DNA from: an uncultured Clostridia bacterium
Lineage (GTDB): Bacteria > Bacillota > Clostridia > Christensenellales > Aristaeellaceae
Assembly (NCBI GenBank): GCA_947596085.1
Contig: CANQEW010000019.1
Location: 1-48,210, forward strand
Direction of reading: 5' to 3'
Length of the DNA: 48,210 bases
The position numbers and the translations under genes were made by a program. The notes under the pieces were generated by a model. The model was not told the origin of the DNA, ran no database searches, and was given only the letters and a program-made list of their open reading frames with translations. The stretch's first letter is position 1; every line of letters starts with the position of its first letter. Shown here one piece after another: positions 18,071-26,837 of this stretch.

Positions 18071-19330
18071 TCAGAAACCCATGGTGAATTCCGTAGTATC
18101 CTGCGCGGTCTGCAGCTCGCTGTCCAGATCGCCGCCGTTCAGGGCGTTGGTGACAGCGGTGCCCACATTGCCGCGAGCGTCATAGTAGAAGGGGCTGGTG
18201 ACCTCAGCGGGAACGCTGTCGCCAAACTCCACGATGGTGGCGAAGATGGGCGTGCCGTTGAAGAAGTCGCTGGCCGCGGTGTAGTTGGGGGCATCCTTGG
18301 CCGGAGTGAAGGTCGCGATCGCGGAAGTCGCGGGCAGGATGGCGTCATAGAAGTCCACGTTGCGATACATCTGCAGGAAGTCCAGCGCCAGGTCGATGTC
18401 CTTGTTGTTCACGACCGCCCAGGTGGAGCCGCCGTTGTTGGAGTAGTTGGTGGCGCCGTCCACGCCCACCATGGCGGGCATGTTGGTGATGTCCCACTTG
18501 CCGGCCTGATCCGCCAGGCTCATGATGGTGGACAGGATCCAGCAGCCGTTGATGGTGCCCACGACGGAGCCGTTGGACAGGGTGCCGATGTACTCATCCC
18601 AGGAGTTGACCTCGATGAAGATGCCCTCGGCCACCATGGTGTTGTAGGTATCGATGACGGCCTTCAGCTTCTCATTGCCAGCCAGATTGGCGGTGCCGTC
18701 CTCGTTGAACATGGAGCCGCCGCAGGACTGGAGCATGATGAGCACGGTGTCCACGGCGCCGGCCTGGCCGGACAACATGGGCATGCCGGTCTTTTCCTTC
18801 ACGTCGCGGCCGATCTCCAGGAAGCGATCCCAGTCGATGTCAGTCAGGTCCGCCACGGTGTAGCCAGCCTGCTCCAGATAGTCGGTGCGCCAAGCGGCCA
18901 CGACCGTGCCGGAGTCGAAGGGAACGCCGTAATTCCGACCATCCACCACGGACAGGCCCAGCTTCGCGGGCATGAAGTCGGAGAAGTCAAACTCATCGGT
19001 GATGTCATGATAGACCTCGGGATAGTTGGTGACAAACTTCTGGATGGAGTGATCCTGCACCAGAAGGATGTCCGGCAGGGTGCTGGTGTCGCCGTTGGAG
19101 GCGATGACGCGGGACTCGATGTCCTCGGACAGAACCTCTTCGATGTCGATCTCCACGTCGGGATGATCCGCCTGATACATCTCCTTCGCCTTCTCCATCG
19201 CGGCGATGTTGAAGGTCTTGTCCCAGCACCAGATGGTCAGCTTGCCGTCCGCCTGCTCACCGGCCTCGGCAAAGGCGGCGCAGCCCAGAACCAGAACCAG
19301 CGCCAAGAGCATAGAAATCAGCTTTTTCAT
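18071..19330 (-). CDS. Sugar ABC transporter substrate-binding protein, MalE/UgpB type
   Basis: 419 residues with a signal peptide ending near residue 22. It may instead be a lipoprotein, since a Cys lies in VLGCAAFAEA, a lipobox-like run. The mature part starts KLTIWCWDKTF and shows the cluster-B layout with DILLVQDHSI, FDSGTVVAAWRTDYL and a WAVVNNKD segment. First gene of the minus-strand operon 19330-13014 ending in beta-galactosidase, so the ligand is probably a beta-galactoside or a galactose-containing oligosaccharide. Ribosome site AAAGGAGG. A -10-like TAGAAT lies at 19387-19392 without a good -35, which fits an activator-dependent promoter. Confidence 0.92.
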   Translation of the reverse strand: MKKLISMLLALVLVLGCAAFAEAGEQADGKLTIWCWDKTFNIAAMEKAKEMYQADHPDVEIDIEEVLSEDIESRVIASNGDTSTLPDILLVQDHSIQKFVTNYPEVYHDITDEFDFSDFMPAKLGLSVVDGRNYGVPFDSGTVVAAWRTDYLEQAGYTVADLTDIDWDRFLEIGRDVKEKTGMPMLSGQAGAVDTVLIMLQSCGGSMFNEDGTANLAGNEKLKAVIDTYNTMVAEGIFIEVNSWDEYIGTLSNGSVVGTINGCWILSTIMSLADQAGKWDITNMPAMVGVDGATNYSNNGGSTWAVVNNKDIDLALDFLQMYRNVDFYDAILPATSAIATFTPAKDAPNYTAASDFFNGTPIFATIVEFGDSVPAEVTSPFYYDARGNVGTAVTNALNGGDLDSELQTAQDTTEFTMGF

Positions 19331-19401
19331 GGGAATCCTCCTTTAAAAATGATGTTTCCGATGCATTTTCGCATCCGATTATTAAGATTCTAACACGGCC
19401 A

Positions 19402-19526
19402 GGCGGAAATTACTTTGCAATATCGCGCCTATTACGCTCATATTCGATTCATTTTTTGTGTTTTGACCAGAAATCGGCAATCTGCACATTTCTCCATTGG
19501 AGTAGTATTGTGTTTTGGCAGGAAAA
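19402..19526. promoter_or_regulatory. Direct repeats in the divergent region, candidate AraC-family operators
   Basis: Two near-identical direct repeats lie 52 bases apart, about five helical turns: TTGTGTTTTGACCAGAAAT at 19456-19474 and TTGTGTTTTGGCAGGAAAA at 19508-19526. A partial third copy, GGCGGAAATT, is at 19402-19411, where the -35 of the sugar importer promoter should be. Direct repeats of about 17-20 bases are the usual targets of AraC-family dimers. The second copy overlaps the -35 of the plus-strand promoter, which would allow autorepression. Confidence 0.5.
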
Positions 19527-19536
19527 TTGCTATACT
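19508..19536 (+). promoter_or_regulatory. Promoter of the DUF6106-like gene and AraC regulator
   Basis: TTGTGT at 19508-19513 and TATACT at 19531-19536 with 17 bases between them. Start of transcription near 19543, about 37 bases before the GTG at 19580. The -35 overlaps one of the candidate operator repeats. Confidence 0.6.
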
Positions 19537-19579
19537 GTATTTAATATTGAAAACAATGCAGGAAAAGGAGCGTAGGTCA

Positions 19580-20134
19580 GTGACCGCATATGAGGATATA
19601 TTCTGCACCCAGAGCGTAGACCGAAAGATTCCCGGCCATGTGCGGGTAATTCAATGGATGTTGTACACGGCGGTACTTATTTTTACCATCATGGGCGCCA
19701 TGCAGGGCTTTGTGTGGCTGTTGCCCGCTCTGGGCACTCTGTTTGGCTCCTGGTACTACATGGGCGCGGCGCGAGTGACCTATGATTATAAATTGGAGGG
19801 TGCACGCTTCACGGTGACGCGAATCAGCGGCCTGCAGTCCAAGCGCAAATCGGTGCCCTTCGGAAACTTTGATCTCACGACGCTGCGCATCATGGCCCCG
19901 GAGGGTTCCCCGGCCCTCGAACAGGCGGAGGCGGACAGTCTGGCCGCCGGTCAGAAGCGGATCGTCTACGACGTGTCCGCGCACGACCCGGACAGCATCT
20001 GTTCCGTCATGTACCTCACCGGCGTTGGTGAGGAGGAGGGCCGGCCACTGAAGGTACTCTTTCAACCGAACCCGGAGATGCGGGACTGCATCGGCCGGAT
20101 CGCCCCCGGCCGCACGGCCGGGTACGGCGAATGA
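19580..20134 (+). CDS. DUF6106-like membrane protein
   Basis: 184 residues from GTG 19580, chosen because AAAAGGAG sits 9 bases before it; the frame is open further upstream (to 19415), but that would cover the promoter. It begins TAYEDIFCTQSVDRKIPGHV, then two membrane segments at about 25-65, then a soluble beta-rich domain (VTYDYKLEGARFTVTRISGLQSKRKSV). This is the layout I associate with DUF6106, a Firmicute family of unknown role. Nine bases separate it from the AraC gene, so they are co-transcribed. No enzymatic motif is visible. A role in sensing or in regulating the neighbouring sugar locus is only a guess. Confidence 0.65.
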   Translation: MTAYEDIFCTQSVDRKIPGHVRVIQWMLYTAVLIFTIMGAMQGFVWLLPALGTLFGSWYYMGAARVTYDYKLEGARFTVTRISGLQSKRKSVPFGNFDLTTLRIMAPEGSPALEQAEADSLAAGQKRIVYDVSAHDPDSICSVMYLTGVGEEEGRPLKVLFQPNPEMRDCIGRIAPGRTAGYGE

Positions 20135-20143
20135 GGGAAGCAT

Positions 20144-21070
20144 ATGAACGATAGGTCACGGGGGGGGGTACTGCTTGTCCCGAACGCGGCCAGCAATGTC
20201 GACCCCAATCGAGAGCGGCGGGACTATGCGCTGGACGGCGATTCCCCGCTGGTGGGACTGATCGACAACGATTGGTATCCGCCCTATATGCCGGATCGCA
20301 GCCATTATCATAACTGTCTGGAGCTGGGCGTATGCGTCACCGGTCAGGGGCGCGTGGAGCTCGGCCGCCGGACGCTGGATTTTGGCCCCGGCACCGTCGT
20401 GGCGGCGGGGAAAGGACTGCATCATTGCCAGGAAAATACCGGCTGGCCCACGACTCACTGGCAGTATGTGCTCATCGACGAGGAAGCGCTCTTGCGGGAA
20501 GCCCCGGCCCGCCACCGTCCGGCGCTGCGCAGGCTGGTGGACACCATGCGCCGGGAAGGGCTTTACTATGACGCGGGGGAAGAGAGCGGCGATCTTCGCG
20601 TTGTAATTCAGTCCATCTTCAGGGTATATGAGCATCGGGGAGAAGCGGCACGGATGGAGCTGGAGGCCATGACGCTCGTGCTGGCGTGCATCATGGCCCG
20701 CTCGGTGAGCCCCGCCCTGACGCGCGAAGCGGCGCCAGTCGCGGCGCCCTGCAGGCCGATTGAGCCGGCCCTGCAATATGTATCGGAGAACTATGCCCAG
20801 GAGGTGCGCGTGGAGGCGCTGGCCGCCAGCTGCGCCATGAGCCCCAGTTATTTTCGGAAGGTCTTTCTCCGAATCATGAACATGACCCCGCTGGAATACG
20901 TCAACCGCTACCGGATCAATCGGGCCGCCAACCTGATGCAGTCCACCGACGCACCGATCTACCAGATCGCGGCCGCGACCGGCTTTCCCTCCCCGGCCAC
21001 CTTCAACCGTAATTTCCGTCGCTACACCGGCAAATCTCCGGCCCAGTGGCGCAGGAGCGCCCATATATAG
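20144..21070 (+). CDS. AraC-family transcriptional regulator with cupin sensor domain
   Basis: 308 residues. The N-terminal half (about 30-170) is a cupin-like ligand domain (HYHNCLELGVCVTGQGRVELG, GTVVAAGKGLHHCQ). The C-terminal ~100 residues hold two helix-turn-helix units, with AALAASCAMSPSYFRKVF and the family signature ending AAATGFPSPATFNRNFRRYTGKSPAQWR. Lying divergent to the importer operon and upstream of the hexosaminidase, it probably activates both in response to a sugar. ATG 20144 is preceded by GAGGGAAG. Codons 6-9 contain a run of nine G (20160-20168), a slippage-prone tract that would shift the frame at the very start of the protein. Confidence 0.9.
   Translation: MNDRSRGGVLLVPNAASNVDPNRERRDYALDGDSPLVGLIDNDWYPPYMPDRSHYHNCLELGVCVTGQGRVELGRRTLDFGPGTVVAAGKGLHHCQENTGWPTTHWQYVLIDEEALLREAPARHRPALRRLVDTMRREGLYYDAGEESGDLRVVIQSIFRVYEHRGEAARMELEAMTLVLACIMARSVSPALTREAAPVAAPCRPIEPALQYVSENYAQEVRVEALAASCAMSPSYFRKVFLRIMNMTPLEYVNRYRINRAANLMQSTDAPIYQIAAATGFPSPATFNRNFRRYTGKSPAQWRRSAHI
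20160..20168 (+). repeat. Nine-G homopolymer inside the AraC regulator start
   Basis: Nine consecutive G within codons 6-9. In the given sequence the gene is in frame. Loss or gain of one G would create an early frameshift. Confidence 0.9.
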
Positions 21071-21440
21071 CATTGAACTTCTCCCACCGTAGTTCCTGGA
21101 AAGGAGATTCCAAGGGGCCTCAGATTTTTGAAGCCTGAACGTCCTTGGAGAACAAGTTCGACCTATGGATTGAACTACACCAACCCAAATCAACGATTTG
21201 CGCCGGTTCGCCGCTCGGTTTGGGCAGCGTCCATCGTAACCCCCGCAATCCAAGCGGCTTGCGCAGGCAATTTGGCTGCCGGAAACGCGAATCAACGCCC
21301 CATCGCCCGCATAGGCCGCGCGAGGCGAGTTTTAGCTTGGAAAGCTGCGCTTTCCAAGCCAAAAAAGCAACCGATTCCTCACATTGCCTTACAATCCCGC
21401 AGCTTTAAAGCGATATTGAATCGATAAAAGGAGCATAGTT
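21071..21440. other. Spacer between the AraC regulator and the hexosaminidase
   Basis: About 370 bases without a convincing gene; 80-99-codon frames exist on both strands but lack ribosome sites. A perfect 10-base stem GCTTGGAAAG/CTTTCCAAGC with a five-base loop lies at 21335-21359, not followed by a T-run on either strand. The hexosaminidase promoter, if separate, is not recognisable. Confidence 0.5.
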
Positions 21441-23327
21441 ATGGAACACAAGCAGAGAATTCATCTCACTGGTCAGTTGCCGGAGCGGTGGCGGGAAGCC
21501 CTGGAGGCCCTGGCGCCGGATCTGGGCATGGTTCCAGCGGAGGACGGCGTAGAAGTAGCCTGCAGCCAGGGGGATCACCTCGCCGTGATGTGGGACGGCG
21601 GCGCGGTGCGTGTCACCTGGGCCAAACCGGTTCAGCTCTGGCGGGCATTGAGCCTCATTCCCCAACCCCTCGCGCCATGCCACATCCAGGAGAGGCCGCG
21701 CTTTGCCTCTGCCGGCGCCATGTTCGACTGTTCCCGAAACGGAGTATTGAAGCCGGAGACAGTTCGCTTCTTTCTGCGAAAGATGGCCCTCATGGGCCTC
21801 GACCTGGCCATGCTGTACACCGAGGATATCTACGAGGTGCCGGAGCGGCCCTTCTTCGGCTATAAGCGGGGTCGTTACAGCTTTGATGAGCTCCGGGCTC
21901 TGGACGATTACGGCGATATGCTGGGAATCGAGCTTGTCCCCTGCATGCAGACCCTGGGGCACATGAAGCGGGCGCTGCATTGGCCGTCCATGCGCCATTT
22001 GCGGGACAACGCCGACGTGCTGCTGGCCGACCAGGAGGAAACGTATACATTCATTGAGGAGATGATCCGGGCGGCTTCGGCTCCCTTCCGGTCCCGGCGC
22101 ATCCACATCGGCATGGATGAGGCATACGGCATGGGCGTGGGAGAGCACCTGATCCGCTTCGGTTACGAGGATCCGCGCCGCATCATCGGCCGCCACTTGA
22201 GCCGGGTGCTGGATATCACGGACAAATACGGCCTGCAGCCTCTGATGTGGAGCGACATGTATTTCCACCTGGACGGCGGCAGCCGCAGCGGCGGCGGCTA
22301 TGACAGCAGCGATACGCCCTCGGAAGTTGCGATCGCGGCGGTGGACAGGCGGGTCAGCCTGGTTTACTGGGATTATTACCACGCCAGGGAGGAGGAGTAC
22401 GCCCGGAATCTAAAAAAGCACGCTTCCTTTGGCGTGCCAGTGCTATTCGCCGGCGGACTCTGGACCTGGGCGGGCCCGGCTCCCGCCTATCCCATGGCGC
22501 TGGACTACAGCGCGGCCGGTCTCGCCGCCTCCATGAAGGCGGGCGTGGATACGGTCATTGCCACCGCCTGGGGGGACGACGGCGCGGAGACCAATTTGCT
22601 CGTCACCCTGCCGGGTTTGCAACTCTATGCCGAAATGACATACACCGGCGTCTATGACCCGGCGGCCCTGGCGGCTCGCTTCCGCCGCTGCTGTCGGGGG
22701 GATATGCAGGCATTTCTGGATCTGGGGCGCATGAACGCCACTCCGGAAATGCACTCTCAGCCCGGAGACCCGGCGAACGCCTGCAAGTTCATGCTCTATC
22801 AGGATCCGTTGGTGGAGCTGTTCGAGGCGGATATGGAGCCATTTCACTTGGCGGAGCACTATGCCTCACTGGCCCCACTCTATGCCCGGTATGCAAAGGA
22901 ATCTCCGGAATACCGGCTGCTCTTCAGCCACTACGCGGCCATGGCTCACGCCTTGAATCTCAAGTGCGCCTGGCACGAGAGCGCCGCAGCCGCTGTCCGG
23001 GCCGGCGATCGGAAGCGCGCCACCACTTTGGCGGAGAGTGTTCCCGCCATCCGAGAGGCCATCGAGACCCTGCGGCGCACATGGCGGCAGCTTTGGGAAA
23101 GCACCAACAAGCCCAACGGCTTCGAGGTCATCGACGGACGGCTGGGCGCTGTCCTGGCCCGACTTTCCACCGCCGAAGAGAAAATGCGCGATTTCGCCGC
23201 CGGCGCCACGGACGACATCCCCGAACTCACCGAGCCCTCCCTGGTCTGCAAGCGGCGTCCGGACGGCACCATCTGCTTCACCAACATCATGGAAGAAATT
23301 GCCACCGCCGGTGCCATTGATCAATAA
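21441..23327 (+). CDS. Beta-N-acetylhexosaminidase-like glycoside hydrolase, family 20
   Basis: 628 residues. The catalytic TIM barrel starts near residue 85 (RFASAGAMFDCSRN) and includes the family's Asp-Glu pair at 226-227 in HIGMDEAYGMG. The Asp orients the substrate N-acetyl group and the Glu is the acid/base of substrate-assisted catalysis. Other barrel landmarks are LVPCMQTLGHM and the Trp-rich LMWSDMYF and GGLWTWAGP. There is no signal peptide, so it is intracellular and removes terminal GlcNAc or GalNAc from imported oligosaccharides. The ATG has the ribosome site AAAGGAG. With the beta-galactosidase and importer it suggests use of mucin-type or milk-type glycans, or similar mixed galactose/hexosamine chains. 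Confidence 0.87.
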   Translation: MEHKQRIHLTGQLPERWREALEALAPDLGMVPAEDGVEVACSQGDHLAVMWDGGAVRVTWAKPVQLWRALSLIPQPLAPCHIQERPRFASAGAMFDCSRNGVLKPETVRFFLRKMALMGLDLAMLYTEDIYEVPERPFFGYKRGRYSFDELRALDDYGDMLGIELVPCMQTLGHMKRALHWPSMRHLRDNADVLLADQEETYTFIEEMIRAASAPFRSRRIHIGMDEAYGMGVGEHLIRFGYEDPRRIIGRHLSRVLDITDKYGLQPLMWSDMYFHLDGGSRSGGGYDSSDTPSEVAIAAVDRRVSLVYWDYYHAREEEYARNLKKHASFGVPVLFAGGLWTWAGPAPAYPMALDYSAAGLAASMKAGVDTVIATAWGDDGAETNLLVTLPGLQLYAEMTYTGVYDPAALAARFRRCCRGDMQAFLDLGRMNATPEMHSQPGDPANACKFMLYQDPLVELFEADMEPFHLAEHYASLAPLYARYAKESPEYRLLFSHYAAMAHALNLKCAWHESAAAAVRAGDRKRATTLAESVPAIREAIETLRRTWRQLWESTNKPNGFEVIDGRLGAVLARLSTAEEKMRDFAAGATDDIPELTEPSLVCKRRPDGTICFTNIMEEIATAGAIDQ

Positions 23328-23334
23328 TTCGCCA

Positions 23335-23388
23335 GAAAAGCCCGCCACGCCTGCCAGGATGCACTCGCTACAGCGTGATGGGCTTTTC
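23335..23388. terminator. Bidirectional terminator between the hexosaminidase and SH3b genes
   Basis: GAAAAGCCC at 23335-23343 pairs with GGGCTTTTC at 23380-23388, with an inner CACGC/GCGTG stem. It lies right after the hexosaminidase stop and between convergent genes. The A and T stretches at the stem edges let it work in both directions. Confidence 0.65.
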
Positions 23389-23535
23389 ATCTATTGATCT
23401 TTGGGATAGAAATCGGTTTTTATTGCGATAAACCGTATTCTGATCAAGCGCTCCGATTCAGGACAACCTCTCTTTGAAGACTGAAGAGATCGTCCAAAAT
23501 TTGGAAAATACTTCCCATCCCAAATTTTCCGGAAC

Positions 23536-24252
23536 TTACTTCAGATATACGTTTTTGATCCAACCCACGGTCTTGCCATACTGGATGCGCGTCCAGTAGT
23601 TGCCCACCTTGAGCACCGTGACCTTCGTACCCCGGGGCAGAACCTTCAGCACTTCGTAGTGCATGCCGCCGCCCTCGCGGACGTTGACGTAGCTGGCCGT
23701 GACGGTCTTGGTCTTGGTGGAGCCGGAGGACGAGCCGCTGCTGTTGCCGCTCACCTTGCTCTTGGAGAGGTAGGAGCTGCTGACATAGCCCTGCGTGCCG
23801 TCCTTCGTCTGCACCAGATAGAAGCCGTCGTTCTTGCCCAGCGCGGTGAGCTTCGTACCCTTGCTCAGGGTGGTGATCACGCTGGTATCCGTGGACGCGC
23901 CGGCGCGCAGGTTCACAGTCGCGGTGGTGTAGACGCTGTAGCTGGAACTGAAGTAGCTGGTGCCGGCGGCGTAGCTCTCGTCGCCGTCGTCGATGTAGAG
24001 GTTCTTGATGTAGCCGGTGCGCCCGCCGGAGGTCTTGACCTTCGACCAGACGTCGCCGTAATCGAGCACGGTGATGTGATCGCCATCGTGCACGGTGCCG
24101 TTGGTGCCGTAGTCGCGCCCGGGGCCGGTGCGCAGATAGATCGCACCGCTGTCATAGGCCATCGACACGGTCGCGGCGGACGCAATTGTCGGGATCAACA
24201 GGCAGAGCAGCAATGCGAAAAGCAGTGCAATGGAAAACTTTGAGCGCTTCAT
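23536..24252 (-). CDS. Exported triple SH3b-domain protein
   Basis: 238 residues. Signal peptide ending near residue 26 (ASAAT), then three bacterial SH3 domains: about 28-90 (IYLRTGPGRDYGTNGTV), about 108-165 (NLRAGASTDTSVI) and about 183-238 (YVNVREGGGMHYEV, ending GWIKNVYLK). A Ser/Gly linker joins the second and third. SH3b domains bind peptidoglycan or its stem peptides, so this protein probably sits in the wall. No hydrolase domain is attached. Last gene of the eight-gene operon, 32 bases after the MacB-like permease, with its own ribosome site GGGGAGGG. Confidence 0.88.
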   Translation of the reverse strand: MKRSKFSIALLFALLLCLLIPTIASAATVSMAYDSGAIYLRTGPGRDYGTNGTVHDGDHITVLDYGDVWSKVKTSGGRTGYIKNLYIDDGDESYAAGTSYFSSSYSVYTTATVNLRAGASTDTSVITTLSKGTKLTALGKNDGFYLVQTKDGTQGYVSSSYLSKSKVSGNSSGSSSGSTKTKTVTASYVNVREGGGMHYEVLKVLPRGTKVTVLKVGNYWTRIQYGKTVGWIKNVYLK

Positions 24253-24284
24253 GATGAATTCCCTCCCCTTGTTTGTTTTGAAAA

Positions 24285-25505
24285 TTAGACTCCCGCTTCC
24301 TCATTTTGGTTCCCGAACCGGCGGATTTTCCCGCGCTTGTTCCTTCCGAGCGCCAATCCGAGCAGCAGCATGACCGCACCCGCGCGGTCGAGCGTCCCCC
24401 AGAAAGCGATGCGCGCGGACTCCGGCGTAGCGACGGAGATCAGCCGCGCGGCGTGCGAAACGCGGTTCCAGAATACTGTGCGCAGCGCGGAGGCCGATAC
24501 CAGCGATTCGGGTACCCACTCGGTGAAGCTGTATACCGGCTCGATGCCGACGCTGAGCAGCGCCCAGACCATCGCCAGCAGCAGCGCCGCGCCCAGCAGC
24601 GCGCCCAGAATCCGCAGCAGCGCCGGGCCCAGCCAGCGCCGCAGGTATGCATGGCGGCGCAGCTCGGCCACCTGCTCCCGCCAGCGCCGCGCGCGCTTCG
24701 CCCAGCGCCGCGACAGTCGAAACGCCAGCGCCAGCCCGAAGGCGCAAAACAGCAGCCGCGACAACAGCAGCGCGCCCATGCGCTCCTTGCGCAGGTTGTG
24801 GATCTCGCCCGCGCCCCAGGCGGCGTTTGCGGCCTCCGCAAAGCTCTGGTCCAGCCCGGAAGAGACCGCGCTCACCGCGTGGAGCATCGCCACGTCCATC
24901 TGAATGCCCTGCTTCGAGGCGCTGCGCAGCGGGATGTAGGCCGAATACTCGTCCGCCTCGCCCACGCCGCGGCTGTGGCGCGCGACGCCGATCACGGTAT
25001 ACGCCGCGCCTTCGATGGAAACTTCAGCGCCCTCCGCGGATTCGGAGCCGAACAGTTCGAAGGCGAGGTCCTCGTCCAGCACGGCCACGCGCGCGCCGCG
25101 CGCGAGCTCGGCGGAATCCATCCAGCGCCCAGCTATCATCCGTCGGGGACAGGTCTCCTGCCAGCGCAAATCCACGCCCCACAGCGCCGCCGTCGCACTC
25201 TCGCCGTCGCGGGAGACGCTCCCTCCGTTCTTGATCGCGCTCATGGACAGCGCGGAAACCGCGTCGCCGAGCTGCTCTGCCACGTCGTCCCGGGCCTCGA
25301 TCAGCGCGTCGAATCCGGTATCCGCGCGCGCGGCCTGCGCGTCCGACGATTCGATCCGCCGCACGTCCGGCGCGGGCATCGCGAACTCCAGCAGCGGATC
25401 GACCGAGGCCAGCGCCCAGACCGCCGCGAGCTGGGCGGCGATGCCCAGCAGGATCAGCAGCATCGCGGGGATTGATCGCCGCGCGTCGCCCCTGTTATTC
25501 CGCAT
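24285..25505 (-). CDS. MacB/FtsX-type ABC permease
   Basis: 406 residues: one membrane segment at about 12-32, a large extracellular domain (about 35-255, MacB_PCD-like, with MIAGRWMDSAELARGARVAVLDE and YTVIGVARH), then three membrane segments in the last 150 residues. This is the topology of type VII ABC systems such as MacB, FtsX and LolCE, which transmit ATP-driven motion to extracytoplasmic partners and do not form a pore. Such permeases need a MacB-type ATPase, which is absent here. The start overlaps the end of the HlyD-type gene, matching the usual MacA-MacB pairing. The tail is Lys/Arg-rich. The FtsX core is shorter and less conserved than usual. Confidence 0.75.
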   Translation of the reverse strand: MRNNRGDARRSIPAMLLILLGIAAQLAAVWALASVDPLLEFAMPAPDVRRIESSDAQAARADTGFDALIEARDDVAEQLGDAVSALSMSAIKNGGSVSRDGESATAALWGVDLRWQETCPRRMIAGRWMDSAELARGARVAVLDEDLAFELFGSESAEGAEVSIEGAAYTVIGVARHSRGVGEADEYSAYIPLRSASKQGIQMDVAMLHAVSAVSSGLDQSFAEAANAAWGAGEIHNLRKERMGALLLSRLLFCAFGLALAFRLSRRWAKRARRWREQVAELRRHAYLRRWLGPALLRILGALLGAALLLAMVWALLSVGIEPVYSFTEWVPESLVSASALRTVFWNRVSHAARLISVATPESARIAFWGTLDRAGAVMLLLGLALGRNKRGKIRRFGNQNEEAGV

Positions 25506-26820
25506 AGCGCATCACATCGCAGCCGTCGGTCAGGGCACGATCCTCCATGTACGCTACGTCGTAGTAGCTCAAATCCTCCTCCACGGAGGCGGTGCCGTCC
25601 GCCTCGGCGATCACCGTCACGTCCATCTTGGAGATGGAGAGCTTCTTCTTGCCGAAGGTGGTCTGGCGCTCGTTGACGACGTAGACATAGCGGCTGTCCC
25701 CGCTGCCGCGCACGGCGGAGGCGGGCAGCAGGCAGCTGCTCTCCCTGGCGGTGAAGAGGATCGTGAGCTTCGTGGGCTTCGTCGAGAGGGAGTAGATGCT
25801 GCCTGCGGAGCGGATCACCTTCTTGGTCACCTCCACGTCGGCGCAGGGCGCGCCCGATTCCGTAAAGCCCAGGCCGGTGATCTTGGCCTCCGCGCCGCCG
25901 GGCAGGCTCACTTTCATGCCCTCGGAGATGTTCTGCTCCACGTCGGTCAGATCGGCGCGCAGCGCCGGTGCGCTGTGTTCGGAGGTGATGGCGTAGAGCG
26001 GCGCGCTGCCGTCGTACACGTCGCCCGCCTTGAGGGAGATGGCGGCGATCACGCCGTCGTGGGGCGCGCAGATTTCGCCCGCGCTGCGGTTAAGCTCCTC
26101 CAAATCCACCAGCTTGGCCGCGCAGTCGTCCAGCTTCTCCTGGGCGGTTTGGCGCGCGGAGATGTAGCTCCACGCCGCTTCGGACACGCCGTAGCGTGCG
26201 GCGCGGTCGAAGGCGTCCTGCGCCTCCCCCTGGGCCCGCTCGGCCTCGCGATAGGCGTCGATGGCGGCCTTCAGCTCCTTGCTCGCATGTTCGGGGTAGT
26301 CCCCCTCTTCATATGCGAGTTCCTCGGCGCGCAGAAGCACGTCCATGTCCGTGCGCGCGTGCGCGGTCAGCCGGGCGGCGGCGCGCAGCGCGGCGTAGCT
26401 GTCCGCGTAGGCCTGCTCGGTGCGGCGCAGGGTGAGCCCCTCGTTCTTGCGGTCCACCTCCATGCGCTCGTCCAGCGCGGCGTCGTACTCGGCCTGGGCC
26501 TGCTTCACGGCGGCCTCGTAGCCGGTCACGACCGCCTCGACCACCACGTCGCCCTCGTCCACCTCGTAGCCCGGGCGCACGTTGACGCGGGTGATGGTCA
26601 GCGTCTGGCCTGCCGGGAGCGCGAGCCGCTCCTCGTCGGTCTCCGGATAGGCGAGCGTGGCCTCCAGCTCCAGCTTCTCCGTGAGCTTGCCCCGGGTGGC
26701 GCGCACGATCTTCACCTTGGGGGTGGTGATATTTTCAATGGTGCCGGAAAAGAACATGCACAGCGCCACCGCCGCGATCACGCCAATCAGCCCCCGCAGG
26801 GCGAACCTTCTCAATTTCAT
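25495..26820 (-). CDS. HlyD/MacA-type membrane fusion adaptor
   Basis: 441 residues. One N-terminal membrane anchor (about 8-26), a split biotinyl-lipoyl domain (about 50-105 and 275-310, with ICAPHDGVIAAISLKAGDVY), a long Ala/Glu/Arg-rich coiled-coil hairpin between the halves (about 110-270), then beta-barrel and membrane-proximal domains. In Gram-positive bacteria such adaptors work with MacB-type permeases in export or peptide resistance. It overlaps the MacB-like gene by 11 bases. Ribosome site AGGAG; 17 bases from the upstream permease gene. Confidence 0.85.
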   Translation of the reverse strand: MKLRRFALRGLIGVIAAVALCMFFSGTIENITTPKVKIVRATRGKLTEKLELEATLAYPETDEERLALPAGQTLTITRVNVRPGYEVDEGDVVVEAVVTGYEAAVKQAQAEYDAALDERMEVDRKNEGLTLRRTEQAYADSYAALRAAARLTAHARTDMDVLLRAEELAYEEGDYPEHASKELKAAIDAYREAERAQGEAQDAFDRAARYGVSEAAWSYISARQTAQEKLDDCAAKLVDLEELNRSAGEICAPHDGVIAAISLKAGDVYDGSAPLYAITSEHSAPALRADLTDVEQNISEGMKVSLPGGAEAKITGLGFTESGAPCADVEVTKKVIRSAGSIYSLSTKPTKLTILFTARESSCLLPASAVRGSGDSRYVYVVNERQTTFGKKKLSISKMDVTVIAEADGTASVEEDLSYYDVAYMEDRALTDGCDVMRYAE

Positions 26821-26837
26821 CGAAAAAGACTCCTATG

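Noticed and set aside
18017..19393. 458-codon plus-strand frame opposite the sugar-binding-protein gene
   Set aside because: Shadow of a well-supported ABC binding protein; composition dominated by Gly, His, Asp and Val.
21120..21427. Overlapping 80-99-codon frames on both strands before the hexosaminidase
   Set aside because: No start context on either strand and low-complexity composition; treated as spacer with a hairpin.
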